Source of the DNA: a virus
IMG/VR virus record: IMGVR_UViG_3300020193_000005
Span: 45,137-109,136 of that record
Length of the DNA: 64,000 bases
Reading direction: 5' to 3' (one strand)
Shown: one piece after another, positions 42,301 to 46,434 of the stretch
Layout: each line of letters begins with the position of its first letter
How positions within the stretch are numbered: position 1 is the first letter of the stretch
Notes under the pieces: generated by a model
Databases searched by the model: none
What the model was told of the DNA's origin: nothing
The model's input: only the letters and a program-made list of their open reading frames with translations
Translations under genes and position numbers: made by a program

Positions 42301-43739
42301 GAGCCGAGTGGATTCCGCTATCCGAAATAGCATCGGGACAAAGATCGATCGGTTTCGGACACGCCGAGTGGTTGAGAAGGGCGGTTGCGTCGATGACCAT
42401 AGATCCCGATAGCGATCCGTTCGGGGAGCTGAGAACGTCGATAGCCAGAAGGCTCTCCTTGCTTTCCAAGGCGGCGAGATTACGCAACCAAAGAATGATC
42501 GAGAGAATAAACGACATCCGCAGAGCCACCGGTAAGCCCCTGCTTCTCCAGTCCGGAAAGATGCCACACCCCATGATGCCGTGGGGGAAGAAGGTCGCCA
42601 GGTCGGTTTGGTCTTTCGGTAAATCGGAGAGCTCCGGCGACTCGGGTGCGATGTCGGCGGAGATGGGACGCGATCTACGAAAAGCTCTCGGTCTGGGGGA
42701 CGAAAACGGCGCTCCTAAATCCGAATACATATCTTCCCAGGAATGGAACGGTGCGAATTCCGCATCCCTTCCGAGCACGTTAGGTTTTTACGGAACTCCG
42801 CAAATTTCGTTCGGAGAAAAATCCGAGGTAGAACAATCAATCGCCGGATTCATGGATCCGACGCAGTATTCCGTTCCGAGTAGAGCAACGGGCCTCTGGA
42901 TACCCTACATAGACAGGAGCGTCGCCAGGGCGGCGGCCAATAGAACAACGGATCCCAAGGCAGTGCCGACGGCGTACATTATCGGCGGACCCTCCGGCGC
43001 CGGAAAGTCCTATCTGAGGACTTCCGGTTACGACGGAATACCGGGTTACGATTTCGCCGTTACGGCGGATCCGGACGACGCAAAGATCGTTTCCCCCGAA
43101 TTCGCTTACTTTGCCGAAGCCATAGGCAAGAGAGAAAACGGAAAACCCATATACCGTGGACCCTCCATAGCGGCCGCGTTGCATGAGGAGACTAGATCCG
43201 TATCCAACGCTCTCTATATGTCAGGCATGAATTCCGGTCTGGACGTCGTGTACGACACCAGCGGTCAGTTCAGGGACGGCAATACCCTGGGACTGACGAA
43301 GGCGTTCGGTTATTCAATCAAGGGTTATTACGTATTCGGTCAGCCGGGAATACTGGAGAGCAGGGTCGCCGAAAGAGGGGATACCAGTGGAAGATTCGTG
43401 AGCAGAGGCATGTCTGAAACCATAGGAAACAACCTGGCTAGCATCATCCCGCAAATTGTTCAGTACTTCGACGAGTTGAAGATTCTCGACTCATCGACCA
43501 ACGTGGAGAGACCGAAGGTCGTGGCGATATACAAGAAGTCCCCGGACGCCATTCAGGGCAAACCCGATAACGGACAACTAATCGGTCAATGGGAAGTTTT
43601 GTCGCCGATATTCTTCAAGTACGTCAATGTCGTCGGTCCGGCTGGCGCGGGAAGCCAGGAGATGCAAAAAAACTTCAGACAATACAAGATCATCCCTGTG
43701 ACATTTGACTCCAGAACCATGTTGTGGCCCGATCAATAA
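24339..43739 (+). CDS. 6466-residue modular virion polyprotein with Clp-N, Nudix and zeta-toxin modules
   Basis: A single uninterrupted frame of 19.4 kb, about 30% of the window. The N-terminus has a G-C-x-G...W-M-P-C motif and then the shared DADLDRLVLEGI/PDPTPFG motif (24699-24806). Ten junctions of the D-S/T-G-A/R/S-M type (one has E for D) fall at residues 548, 1050, 1575, 2440, 3122, 3786, 5443, 5615, 5786 and 6101, dividing it into 11 modules of about 170-1660 residues. Module 1 has HTH-like segments (QRKAANMLGMSDRSLRRLRR). Module 6 has two or three HTH segments (DAAEYLNVSQDTVRDAI; VASTGFNPNTVRNVL). Module 8 is Clp-N-like, module 10 Nudix, module 11 zeta-toxin-like. Modules 2-5, 7 and 9 are unrecognised. 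Location directly before the capsid gene and the linker-separated enzymes suggest a capsid-packaged, ejected and perhaps proteolysed polyprotein. No RNA-polymerase motif was seen. Confidence 0.85.
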   Translation: MTEDHEQGDCCPLSPDGHSPEEKSFSFGPRQVRPDEFDAFVDKESARSRARQLGCIGIRQYSSTAGGLIWMPCSNESDYRRVTGRSPLGRRERRRILRNEIESVMKKKDLGPSLGMSDARDMNPATAIDADLDRLVLEGIPTINLGRGVPDPTPFGTEIPKIPETRRVLDAPEKIEARTPDEPRKKKLKRIRKIIEPVVAPKASPLSSAAKKFGKINFQKITKKKKPKKKKLNYSTVIGNMEKLLTDFPVDYSFVPKPISDDARSKLGLTGAAGLPAERIRSGAAIAEISEQSINSMKNIFQMIGSQTGNQYASLIDSRIAKMNSAQRPVAPRPPTGSATLLGAILSVQRSNNEEFIGTYGVGDSDLFSENYVSSMEKLISQGFFPETASYLVSNFNDMDGGQRKAANMLGMSDRSLRRLRRAAEKSNKVFGVGTETIGLAKVDSDPFEVATAVLLARNYLLENARKNGVDYDMWRAVSELTGANKQVTRRMFSSIFSANRDYLGEVYGDSRNVSEYGNGLLRLASGAAANMSENDATDLNSMMNDSDSGAMAIYIPPSNRRPRDINPKASLIYPMHKRQSGSWSEIAKDVQKILRKIKKNFRHVGDAEPKRFSSLEKDIGQILLELLPYSFTDYAREIAILQAILRDRVEFNLLPIGEVGSNIGGKFVPDVQKLSVLGQNGLLDLFEPINAVNARTPERDLVPKPLSLVRAISLLTEALDIASRAASEILATTGRERFYGDIGLRTRQELERRDKSAVNFLVSDAYRTRDYAEDVDGFSPYEQLVIFGRGMKTTTDDVGQIRDYLSDRLRRLERITNFGGTMDASKINMFEATESGLGDEIIDAIRGINEAWFNTLLPSYVKPVPVADPSTREIRELSPGSTARRYRTAKQFSDALAETFDSLYMRNASPDLPSSLFDPEGETIVKDRFFDAYEELLPLILDPENPSRPAFTYSEIDAAIRESFAELLDRKPRGVAELMKNLLNDGLMEDVKRNLRNRFGGYDASLGGDPRVTEKFRFVDAQSIIPRLTRERSARRLRRATASVSDDGDSGRMGGFSVPRPIQSATGGTPGGIGFDKNYVRSGDLANEMRQIDENSKRFWDMVDDKVSLRVAARGLALLEDLKDPQKLRSLIDDISSLAPTINGQRLEPYSNNDAIAIVKGMKDLFDRNELSDIANNSVTYDPDRPWTANVMTFLMGRQTGKNPLPKQFFGAHPDKLRDLRFAPLYYDNNMRTLRPFMESLGIGSDGEMIKFAMTGRPITGSRKHTSPKNKDNQEANYVGDVMAMFVEGPESLSRYSGGDNENDPRRNSDVGIGQAFEYAYQVYLRDPRRKMNGSPLLTVVGDPAREFAVRNDFRKRIHDLWNEAERVYGREIQGRPAPIQDEALYYAATQAVKLAETNSSRLVTREDFSEVMDVILRNDMGRGFSTFGEIATAILGEKAEAFRELSGEDLRKAVINSMTPELKKKLTDKKKRMKTAEEIFFASAVAIADFPWDSDDDHSNKKKEDWIEVGKRIGELNQASVFYDEFYKYLSENGGDNAKYFDARFGKFITSNQLSVIVDDIAPGLTEGIFAGESGRMSKGEMMSEEEYKAIVAARNAIVERVRRSRFLSSLDFAQEKVDEINELAEKADKLIEWKRARLLSLVTPRDGALTDDDWFVYAAIGGFYRPFRSIFLQRFDEKSAPISVTTARDKLRTFIAEAGSDVVRELFGWVSTAIRGEEDEPTEDGETKFRTVYELTSDGGVSPILDRPDLFERSDDARNEISYIDPKAKEPIMVRAEDGSLIPKQKSPAELRKASTPIKVLTPYGKLNKAILDGALRAGLVAMPSADEAENELPLDIALSVFGGELPLIELPKSWHEPLSDEELELTFTRADLAEISKQVKLFNRRFALEMLTGEKVSPDVSQKVVRGKAEFIATPEQLSQNQALEAMNPLNQSSVKSFVNTLSPEQLKTIGALFGSDQSSAIKLTPEMLLAANGGLDEVNLSVAKLIVEAAKKVAFLRRTENGDDLINQRVATILGDSSLGDNEKKVITAVGSGDSDAAKKAFIDLPRESAASLSRSLLKPIYDLSAKDAQGNLVAGIADVTQTDAESGLQWTRNLLEHVLSMPEPLQFLEEFRKGLKTGAARRAVIEVGTSRTADPGAETTALRTVKLDGEWMKRFVIGKPVDGKGYIIMRVLDGQDRTRLDEMREKIQNFSGSSSEAAEIISLMTDEEVTNFLINKVYPALVAKGMRDKFSFGMAQVTAELDAKMRSIGRRLRKSSSVTEILDATEAAIAEAFDGRTRDMLTREELVQYGDLVAYFAAGGKQILPPEKYRSALAEMAAERRRVVQRIKDRADEETREEEELYEAMMDPPIEQSLLEALQRARDPQTIADLAEQEELYRIMGGGRIPGSGLRPYDGVDENLGESTFWKMFRPDPVTDDDSEQNRFGEGDPFGQSDTGRMTMPLPPPPPDPAVNIGDREYSRLTKENAERTFGAWTYQMIFRNYSTIFGGRGTGAPHISPQSYPTAPLTRNPYHYDRARRAIDAMWRLTTGDVPEAVRIRLENDEKVQLEQAKEWLDDLIWVTAEYMRMAGIDVPDDYDPKLAANKNNPIQRIFLDNMAEATLLALYFPFTFKIPVRSSGTEGAADWVPQDDQDFNVEGLNSADRPNLIYAAYHSIVAGDFSVSSGIDSGGRDISRWIFNPKPQNEGPVTPLGPIETEIYGSRDDGTPPTDVVSDATSGGEQDDGSPFLEDPLIKELTDFIATIILNPFGGSEYSFNEWLDQANRYSKILGSSHYEKRGSGKGLIDLVTEDRSVINVDKVLSEIIKTGGAGDEFSTPDSLISFGDLSIADPDYGPSFPGVSDEINAPSMFDNMSPQEISKQRKIGISSTSKASQAARAGWWASLQSGKHPMEIASSEKTSDGINWHPDIVEEGIRKHAKQNGIASSVVDAAFDAAEKAYEAKNLSTAKLKSIAAIREIVDANPNNLAKVFNDLEELLKQRESERKETSNQYQERIRRPILAHAATLKAYEEILKVKLKELNDLMAGDKTSKSEAVDKYRKAVVGVYADIVNITRAIRKMHRDSVASKRALDAIDEEIEQIRDYVQRAAKAVNVSVKAINQRMQMIRAIKNGIAASGTDSGAMSIPMKFGSEILYIPANPRITREKPQSLLSSFEKALVRAAATIGDGTNEIPEQASLVLPNLRMIRSGLFEEFVGLPNRNSVRSIGNSLRVALNKFASAVTAEEFLRESMGDRFVNFRSLGFNLLPEKTRRIAEDAILDGTMVSSANNGVTENDAIGAMIMHAEATEAVRNAIIGSSIRDAAEYLNVSQDTVRDAIETESKLADLTRDVTRAHSLARRLSKSNDRRYTSNFVRRKFYDLIQDGFPEERLLYPSTFSRNQAVAAAQNALRVNEIYGLTEQELMAASGSDEEISRLISYLRTREAKASARKFNDLPENWTRMSFAEKNSWLSSEEGLRAFGRFGVMVQAQLIQQEINDFGIPDGPVFAMGTKIFEKETMIPSMINERGVSRLFVADPLTSYDLLRSGNNSYLMLEDRLPSLYEISDEGMARFLNSSPELISEFRNGNLMLSEKAAEKIAKAVGLDYAEIWGMRRPQIATNEGNFYWLASNWALVGPTISAINDGTPTNSISDLVNDGGRKIPQKVSELISSGVVDAFYDAVNPNGITQADADGYIASLGKKKRKEVISILASAGYGESEIVASTGFNPNTVRNVLRETRMSGMAPAAVGSREWTMSNARAIRADSKNGVSKRELMRKYGIGARSLNSILSEGSSVAYRSAYRSDSGAMASRRLNDEAKVARREATDQDKIVVGEEMGITKDVMGNEIRDIPGFHPIVARVANPFEAENGAGLNADGTNKVESPENTVIENIVMMWKSITDLFVNYALSGGRIRLPSDKFRYVAGFGEDVLVDLVWADKVSNMGRETNSYGTTYAKTQLDAMRGEFSFAIKTLLKKVMEEKELRGGIDGLANAIAGQLGLVPSLFGYMFAMHENLDEVIQDSTPGRSRTPFKPFGTQYKRALKAVLAADDLSQTINGVRKSEDAISPLLRDPRQMMKYIPEDLKRRYTETITTTDSEPAQVEVSGFNGQEDVRVLAYVASTIADLASGDVDRYFDETSPGDTTMYFNSPEGKFIALMVALGNIRPTFRYLPYANTLGMYYSGNENDEVLDGSGFVREVISEIEQNYAAWAERFIDRLTPMVNDGDQNMRLYDVSNFRDPLTDGSNWGKRVFLDGTNFNNSIKDALFLQGQIDDSDQPTSMVLQLSMTGDGSVVPSLSVLDSIIAPMEEAYFFAPDIRDGIPVSNSGFSFVMPSPMRETIRRARGDITAEGILAAGEMGISIPSSEIVEEKLSNFITPENYGGDTEYYPGIENMIRWMVERGLASEIVRGLDSQSPGSKYSVDPAVLEEIDILTRSEPDLFPSGGRSAPIDYTLSPDLAALEKLVKAPNVSTSVPLFKRQDYFHLRDAIPYLVSLLEVMKQRNTATLPPSYDLMPILNAETGDVIGMSPGNIVDSGIDPTVSLNPNYWPRATRFSQMIIEAVQQSEKIAGFPAELKQIVNEMTPREFALLDWIVSMNQSLQPIFELWDTSTLVAFEQEGSHPSFNTRRTMAGTTEYPSSIFSTGERASGLPLVVPPKNVRGQQLTAFDGQDQVLDQVPFGSERIEFGGTQPNSVVDDQVYAYAMDQIFKKLASYGSKSSETLVNEVIFNSPVIQTLKNKTQIDDDDLRTLLDDGKESGEVVAMILSDLLAEGIMRAAVRESGANIRYAPFSSGDESIRVDGVRGENLRKFLDAVRPRRDFYGFWSMYGPDVVYSLPNNDEPYLPIWEDDRKLTEFFGVRPYAPEIFFPYGSTEKLENDASLKGSLVGTNELFDALQRSPSRWWWDRQAPLIGSTADDGNVTTPEAIVDDAERTASQYVLNMSPDELIEYLLSVQESASGRRTEESGVAVRPPNLPSILRRAFGDMNDLTFENIPYNKLDEWTGTIVSELNPRDVTPERVMEELRRIFPYMGNGDEDYFPVVGTLFDEAMETLSRFGDESDPLKMSPSQFFGGEKLDELAEISSRTREEIESRIRAIMRFPEIFNDQTLISDNDSLLKAIGYVESETVRKARFSNLMSQLRQSLDTQMRRVAEGQRMLNDLRRAAAVLTKPDDQFAKMSSVAMAINEYIDSRRVAGDINDVTAFRLKSELQQIIIRNVFGTEIDGVGGSALMMQFADMIPYIPERLESFSRTRDEARSGYKTIYDSIISSGTSPFVGVKATFPTLADVENFMSEFEKETGRPFDPDKDMNAIPAGGNIPSNIFVRILAQRINDDATESLVDRGLPLPQSENAELLAILDALSQAQTMIYAKLRGFERADANAGVFGNVKTMKDVGREISELTARNEAVKARYKLIGRYKAEVVDPMLESFNDNQEENLQKMKTFREWLADSGYEDMLGDGSDSDSGAMSTHAMVVSRFNDPARAAILYGADESMADKTDFVTTGHLLIGAWRAVESVMEEEGSLKLSQIASVTTLRNVLANMNKAAGKDRGNKPRITDFTAHAKKAMTNAILVASQRGSDLIDVADLVSAILRPSLNEGKDDGLGDALSEAGISVADTLLAFQGYLTAATAPAQADSGSMTVGRAVDARRESVRERTRARLAHKAAWFNPYGAYLLGKSDDGEIPPGFSQINISPEKINDEALVREVSRLGDIYAMSITSGALPAEDFRSGESPFDDVPERPFNSISTFGELGQRPTDLVGAIRDAITRADALIVDQTQRDRLNQYLADMKLMFDNYLHVDEVMGGDSGAMRRRNPRTIAEIIEPIRDMFAKEEKYGQKKYYEHIYGPVYDTQSQLNKSARYEAYRSPFELSNNLRIEKDDIQWSTNDWVYKKDDKFIEAADAVIIKMRDGNFATAQVAMITRKSGPFRGSISTVGGLRDGDEDLMTTAIREATEEVGLPEEMILQAVPLGMIEAPDWDPRFANGIRVAAGMFVVPWDTDLSAGSDASGAEWIPLSEIASGQRSIGFGHAEWLRRAVASMTIDPDSDPFGELRTSIARRLSLLSKAARLRNQRMIERINDIRRATGKPLLLQSGKMPHPMMPWGKKVARSVWSFGKSESSGDSGAMSAEMGRDLRKALGLGDENGAPKSEYISSQEWNGANSASLPSTLGFYGTPQISFGEKSEVEQSIAGFMDPTQYSVPSRATGLWIPYIDRSVARAAANRTTDPKAVPTAYIIGGPSGAGKSYLRTSGYDGIPGYDFAVTADPDDAKIVSPEFAYFAEAIGKRENGKPIYRGPSIAAALHEETRSVSNALYMSGMNSGLDVVYDTSGQFRDGNTLGLTKAFGYSIKGYYVFGQPGILESRVAERGDTSGRFVSRGMSETIGNNLASIIPQIVQYFDELKILDSSTNVERPKVVAIYKKSPDAIQGKPDNGQLIGQWEVLSPIFFKYVNVVGPAGAGSQEMQKNFRQYKIIPVTFDSRTMLWPDQ
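40680..41180 (+). other. Clp-N-like module of the giant polyprotein
   Basis: Between junctions at 40665 and 41181 lies a 172-residue module with two similar helical repeats (TTGHLLIGAWRAVE near the start; AKKAMTNAILVASQRGSDLI and LVSAIL further on). This matches the two-repeat layout of the Clp N-terminal domain (pattern G-x-x-H-L-L-x-G...AK-x-A...I-x-x-x-x-L-x-x-A-L-L). In Clp ATPases this domain recruits substrates and adaptors. Without an AAA module, it could mimic ClpC and divert host proteolysis; that role is inference. Confidence 0.6.
41709..42638 (+). other. Nudix hydrolase module of the giant polyprotein
   Basis: A complete Nudix box lies at 42081-42152: GGLRDGDEDLMTTA then IREATEEVGL, fitting G-x5-E-x7-R-E-x-x-E-E-x-G-hydrophobic. 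The module is bounded by junctions at 41694 and 42639. Nudix enzymes cleave nucleoside diphosphates linked to a group X (ADP-ribose, NADH, capped RNA, damaged nucleotides). The substrate cannot be read from sequence. Sited with a zeta-like kinase and Clp-N module, it is plausibly an injected metabolism effector. Confidence 0.8.
42654..43736 (+). other. Zeta-toxin / P-loop kinase module at the C-terminus of the giant polyprotein
   Basis: A Walker A motif GGPSGAGKS is at 42984-43010, followed by DAKIVSPEF, LHEETRSVSNAL, DVVYDTSGQFRDG and later RVAERGDTSGRFVS. The order (P-loop, D-x-x-K, H-E-E-x-S/T, hydrophobic-Y-D-x-S/T-G, R-x-x-x-R...T/S-G-R) matches zeta toxins, which phosphorylate UDP-N-acetylglucosamine, or related phage kinases. 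No epsilon-like antitoxin gene was recognised next to it, which fits a packaged protein held inactive or acting in the new host. Fold call good; substrate is inference. Confidence 0.75.
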
Positions 43740-43809
43740 ACCCTTTCCGACGATGTCGTTTCGGGATACTTTAAACTACCGATTCCGAATTTGGTGGTAG
43801 ACTGAAGAC

Positions 43810-44001
43810 ATGCGAGAAAGAAGCAAAGCGACCTCCGGTCTGAATCCGCTGGAAGCCATACAACTCGTCGCCCTGGGGATGGGTTCTTTGAAAGACTACG
43901 GATTGGCCGACGACGAAAAAAATCGGAAAACGGTTGACGACCTAAAGAGGGAATATTCCGAGGCCCTCGAACAAGGTTACTGGGTTGACGTAATAGCCTG
44001 A
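43810..44001 (+). CDS. Small hypothetical protein before the capsid gene (63 aa)
   Basis: The frame encodes an acidic, helical peptide ending YWVDVIA. It has no Shine-Dalgarno sequence. Instead TAGACT (43798-43803) lies six bases before the ATG, as at several other genes in the window, suggesting a leaderless transcript. No good -35 box is visible. The family is unknown. A 126-base gap then leads to the capsid gene. Confidence 0.55.
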   Translation: MRERSKATSGLNPLEAIQLVALGMGSLKDYGLADDEKNRKTVDDLKREYSEALEQGYWVDVIA

Positions 44002-44127
44002 TTTTGAAGCTACTTACACTACGGACTCAAGTATTCTGCTAACTTTGAATGCAGACGCAAGCAGCGGGTGCTTACCTGGCGCTGTCTAATCAAGCAGCAA
44101 CAACAACCATGCCCAGGAGGCAAAATC
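44002..44127 (+). promoter_or_regulatory. Leader region of the major capsid gene
   Basis: The 126-base gap holds a stem of GCAGCG (44061-44066) with CGCTGT (44080-44085) enclosing an inner GGT/ACC pair, then an A-rich CAGCAACAACAACC stretch and the Shine-Dalgarno AGGAGG (44115-44120). I find no promoter with both boxes at correct spacing, so the capsid gene may be transcribed from further upstream. Confidence 0.4.
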
Positions 44128-45501
44128 ATGTCGGAAGACACGAGCAGACTCCGCGAGTTGCAGTCAGCGCTCCGCGAGAAGATGCAGCAAAACAAGGACA
44201 TCGCGGATTCCTTCCGCGTTGACAACGGAGCGGTCGTCGTTACGACCGAGCAGAAGTCGGCGTTCGACAAGAACATGTCCGACATCCGCGAGATCAAGGG
44301 ACTCATCGAGGGTCTCGAGTCGCTGAAGAACATTCAGGACTGGGGTTCGGCTCCGGTCGACGCTTCGGTCGCTGCTCAAGCAGCCGCCCATGCTCCTCAG
44401 CAGGCTCCCCGCCCGTCAAGCGTCGGACAAGCGTTCGTCGAATCGGTCGAGTTCAAGGCGCTCAACAACGGACGCAACGGCGCGAACATGCCGTCGGCGT
44501 TCCAGTACCAGGGTGCCCTGACGGCCTACGGTCAGAAGGACATCTACACGGCGCTGCCGACGACGGGTCTCGTGGCTCGCGCCGGCGGTCTTGATGACTT
44601 CGGCACGATCCAGCGCGATCCGATGGTCACCCCACCGCAGCGCACGAAGCGCGTCCGCGACCTTTTCCCGGTCCGTACGACTTCGGCCGCGGTGATCGAG
44701 TACTTCCAGCACATCGGCTTCACCACACCGGTGACCGGTGCCGTTGGCGCTGATCGCACTCGCGGAACCAACAACGCAGCCGCGGTCGCCGAGCGCACCA
44801 GCGGAGCGTTCACGTCCAAGCCGCAGTCGAGCTTCCAGTTCGTCGGTCAACAGGCTCCCGTTCGCACTCTCGCGCACTGGGAAGCCGCGCACCGCAACGT
44901 GCTGGCGGATGAACCGCAGCTTCGTTCGATCATCGACAACGAGCTCATGTACGGCTTGCGCCTTCAGGAGGACTCGCAGATTCTCAGCGGAGACGGCACC
45001 GGCGAGAACCTTCTCGGCGTGCTGAACACCCAGGGCGTTCAGGAATACTCCTGGTCGTCGGGTGCCAACGCTTCGGCGAACTCAAAGGCGGACACCAGGG
45101 CGGATGCGATTCGTCGCGCCGCTACCTTGGCGTTCCTCGCCTACTACGAACCAAGCGGCGTGATTCTCCACCCCAGTGACTGGGAGAGAATCGAGCTGGC
45201 GAAGGACGGAAACGGTCAGTATCTCGTGGCGGTCTCCGTCGCGTTGGGCGGCGAGCCCCGCGTCTGGCGCATCCCAGTGGTCGAAACCCCGGCGATCCCG
45301 GTGGGTACGGCGCTGGTCGGTGCGTTCGGCACCGGAGCCCAGCTGTACGACCGCGAGCAGGCGAGCATCAGGGTCAGCGAGCAACACGCCGACTTCTTCG
45401 TCCGCAACGCAATCGTCATCCTGGCCGAGCAGCGCCTGGCGCTGGCGGTCAAGCGTCCGGAGTCGTTCGTCAAGGTCACGTTCGACAACGCGCCAGCCTG
45501 A
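44128..45501 (+). CDS. HK97-fold major capsid protein
   Basis: 457 residues starting at the ATG behind AGGAGG; an in-frame ATG at 44068 has no such site. Residues 1-80 form a charged, coiled-coil delta-like scaffold region (REKMQQNKDIADSFRV, EIKGLIEGLESLK). The capsid core follows: VRDLFPVRTTSAAVIEYFQ, a middle with WEAAHRNVLADEPQLRSII, the E-loop/A-domain segment DSQILSGDGTGENLLGVL, GVILHPSDWERI, and a C-terminal FVRNAIVILAEQRLALAVK. These are typical for the phage HK97 capsid family; a ring-shaped coat of hexamers and pentamers is built after removal of the delta region. Codons favour CGC/CGT for Arg, unlike the AGA/AGG-rich neighbours, which fits very high expression. The gene is followed by a strong terminator. 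Confidence 0.93.
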   Translation: MSEDTSRLRELQSALREKMQQNKDIADSFRVDNGAVVVTTEQKSAFDKNMSDIREIKGLIEGLESLKNIQDWGSAPVDASVAAQAAAHAPQQAPRPSSVGQAFVESVEFKALNNGRNGANMPSAFQYQGALTAYGQKDIYTALPTTGLVARAGGLDDFGTIQRDPMVTPPQRTKRVRDLFPVRTTSAAVIEYFQHIGFTTPVTGAVGADRTRGTNNAAAVAERTSGAFTSKPQSSFQFVGQQAPVRTLAHWEAAHRNVLADEPQLRSIIDNELMYGLRLQEDSQILSGDGTGENLLGVLNTQGVQEYSWSSGANASANSKADTRADAIRRAATLAFLAYYEPSGVILHPSDWERIELAKDGNGQYLVAVSVALGGEPRVWRIPVVETPAIPVGTALVGAFGTGAQLYDREQASIRVSEQHADFFVRNAIVILAEQRLALAVKRPESFVKVTFDNAPA

Positions 45502-45519
45502 TCTGATCTGAGCTGACGC

Positions 45520-45579
45520 AAAAGCTTCGTCCCCGTCCTAGCCGAGGAACATTCGGTCGGGGCGGGGGTGTCGCTTTTA
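45520..45579 (+). terminator. Rho-independent terminator after the capsid gene
   Basis: A long stem runs from AAAAGC through CCCCGTCC and GCCGA, loop GGAACAT, back through TCGGT, GGGGCGGGG to GCTTTT (45573-45578), followed by more T-rich sequence with TTTTTT near 45590. The A-tract on the 5' side and T-tract on the 3' side would let it work in both directions. It isolates the capsid transcript from the downstream genes. Confidence 0.85.
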
Positions 45580-45613
45580 ACGGCTTTATTTTTTCGTCGT
45601 TATTTTGAAGTTG

Positions 45614-45619
45614 TATAAT
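45614..45619 (+). promoter_or_regulatory. Consensus -10 box TATAAT
   Basis: A perfect TATAAT lies 12 bases before the ATG at 45632, giving a predicted 5' leader of only about six bases. The region at -35 (TTTTCG) is a poor match. No Shine-Dalgarno fits between, so the following gene is probably translated from a very short leader. Confidence 0.55.
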
Positions 45620-45631
45620 TTGTATTGAGCC

Positions 45632-46030
45632 ATGAACAATCCTTTGGACATCCTTAATGGAATAATGTCGGGGAAATTGAAGCTCGTCGTCGTGGACGCT
45701 CCGCCGGAAAAACCGAAGCTTTCTCCGGACGAACAGGCTCTCTCCGACGCTCTCGTGGCGATCGCCGACAGATACGGAAAATTCAACGAGGACGAAACCG
45801 GGATTTGGGCGGGCTACGACTCCCCGAAGGAGAATCTCGTCAAGGAAATAGGGGTCAAATGCGCTAATTGCGCGCTCTACCAAGGCAACGGAGTCTGCAG
45901 AATAATCGCGCAAAAGGTGGAAGATGAGGGTAAGTGCAGGTTCGCCGTAATACCGGACGGCGTGGTCAAAGGAATATACGATCCGAGTAAATCAGTTTTT
46001 TCTTCGCGTAAGAAGAGAAGAAAGAAATGA
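45632..46030 (+). CDS. Small Cys-motif phage protein (132 aa)
   Basis: After a Lys/Pro/acidic N-terminus, residues about 75-110 read KCANCALYQGNGVCRI, then EGKCRFAVIPDG: a C-x2-C-x7-C...C layout. Similar four-cysteine modules occur in phage proteins and may bind iron-sulfur or zinc; the ligand is unknown. The C-terminal tail is basic (SSRKKRRKK). It overlaps the thermonuclease gene by ATGA and starts just after a TATAAT box. Confidence 0.65.
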   Translation: MNNPLDILNGIMSGKLKLVVVDAPPEKPKLSPDEQALSDALVAIADRYGKFNEDETGIWAGYDSPKENLVKEIGVKCANCALYQGNGVCRIIAQKVEDEGKCRFAVIPDGVVKGIYDPSKSVFSSRKKRRKK

Positions 46031-46434
46031 GCAAGGAAAGATTCTGGTACGGAGCGAGAGTGCTGAACGTGGTTGACGGGGACACCGTGGACCTCATGAT
46101 CGACCTCGGGTTCAACATTCACCACAAGATCAGGGTCCGCCTCTTCGGAGTGAACACCCCCGAGTCGAGGACCAAGGACGCGGCCGAGAAGGAGATGGGC
46201 CTGAAAGCCAAGTCGTTCACCAAGGACTGGCTGGACAGGCACCAGTGGGTTTTCGTCAACACCATTCCGGACAAGAACGACAAGTACGGAAGGATCCTCG
46301 CAAAGGTCTACTCCTCGGACAAGGTGGACGACCCGACGACGGCGTGCCTCAACGTCGACATCGTGCAGGCGGGTTTCGCCAGGGAGTACTATGGCGTCGG
46401 CGACAAGACCTGGGCGGAGTACAAGACCAAGTGA
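46027..46434 (+). CDS. Thermonuclease (staphylococcal nuclease family)
   Basis: 135 residues, nearly the size of the SNase core. Visible family motifs are VVDGDTVDLMIDLGF (calcium-binding Asp residues), RVRLFGVNTPESR (catalytic Arg and Glu) and KYGRILAKVY (second catalytic Arg). The enzyme would hydrolyse DNA or RNA with calcium. No signal peptide is present, so it acts in the cytoplasm, possibly in host DNA breakdown or nucleotide salvage. It overlaps the genes on both sides (ATGA upstream, GTGA downstream). Confidence 0.88.
   Translation: MSKERFWYGARVLNVVDGDTVDLMIDLGFNIHHKIRVRLFGVNTPESRTKDAAEKEMGLKAKSFTKDWLDRHQWVFVNTIPDKNDKYGRILAKVYSSDKVDDPTTACLNVDIVQAGFAREYYGVGDKTWAEYKTK

Noticed and set aside
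44068-44127. Longer N-terminus for the capsid protein
   Set aside because: No ribosome site at 44068, and AGGAGG stands correctly before the ATG at 44128.
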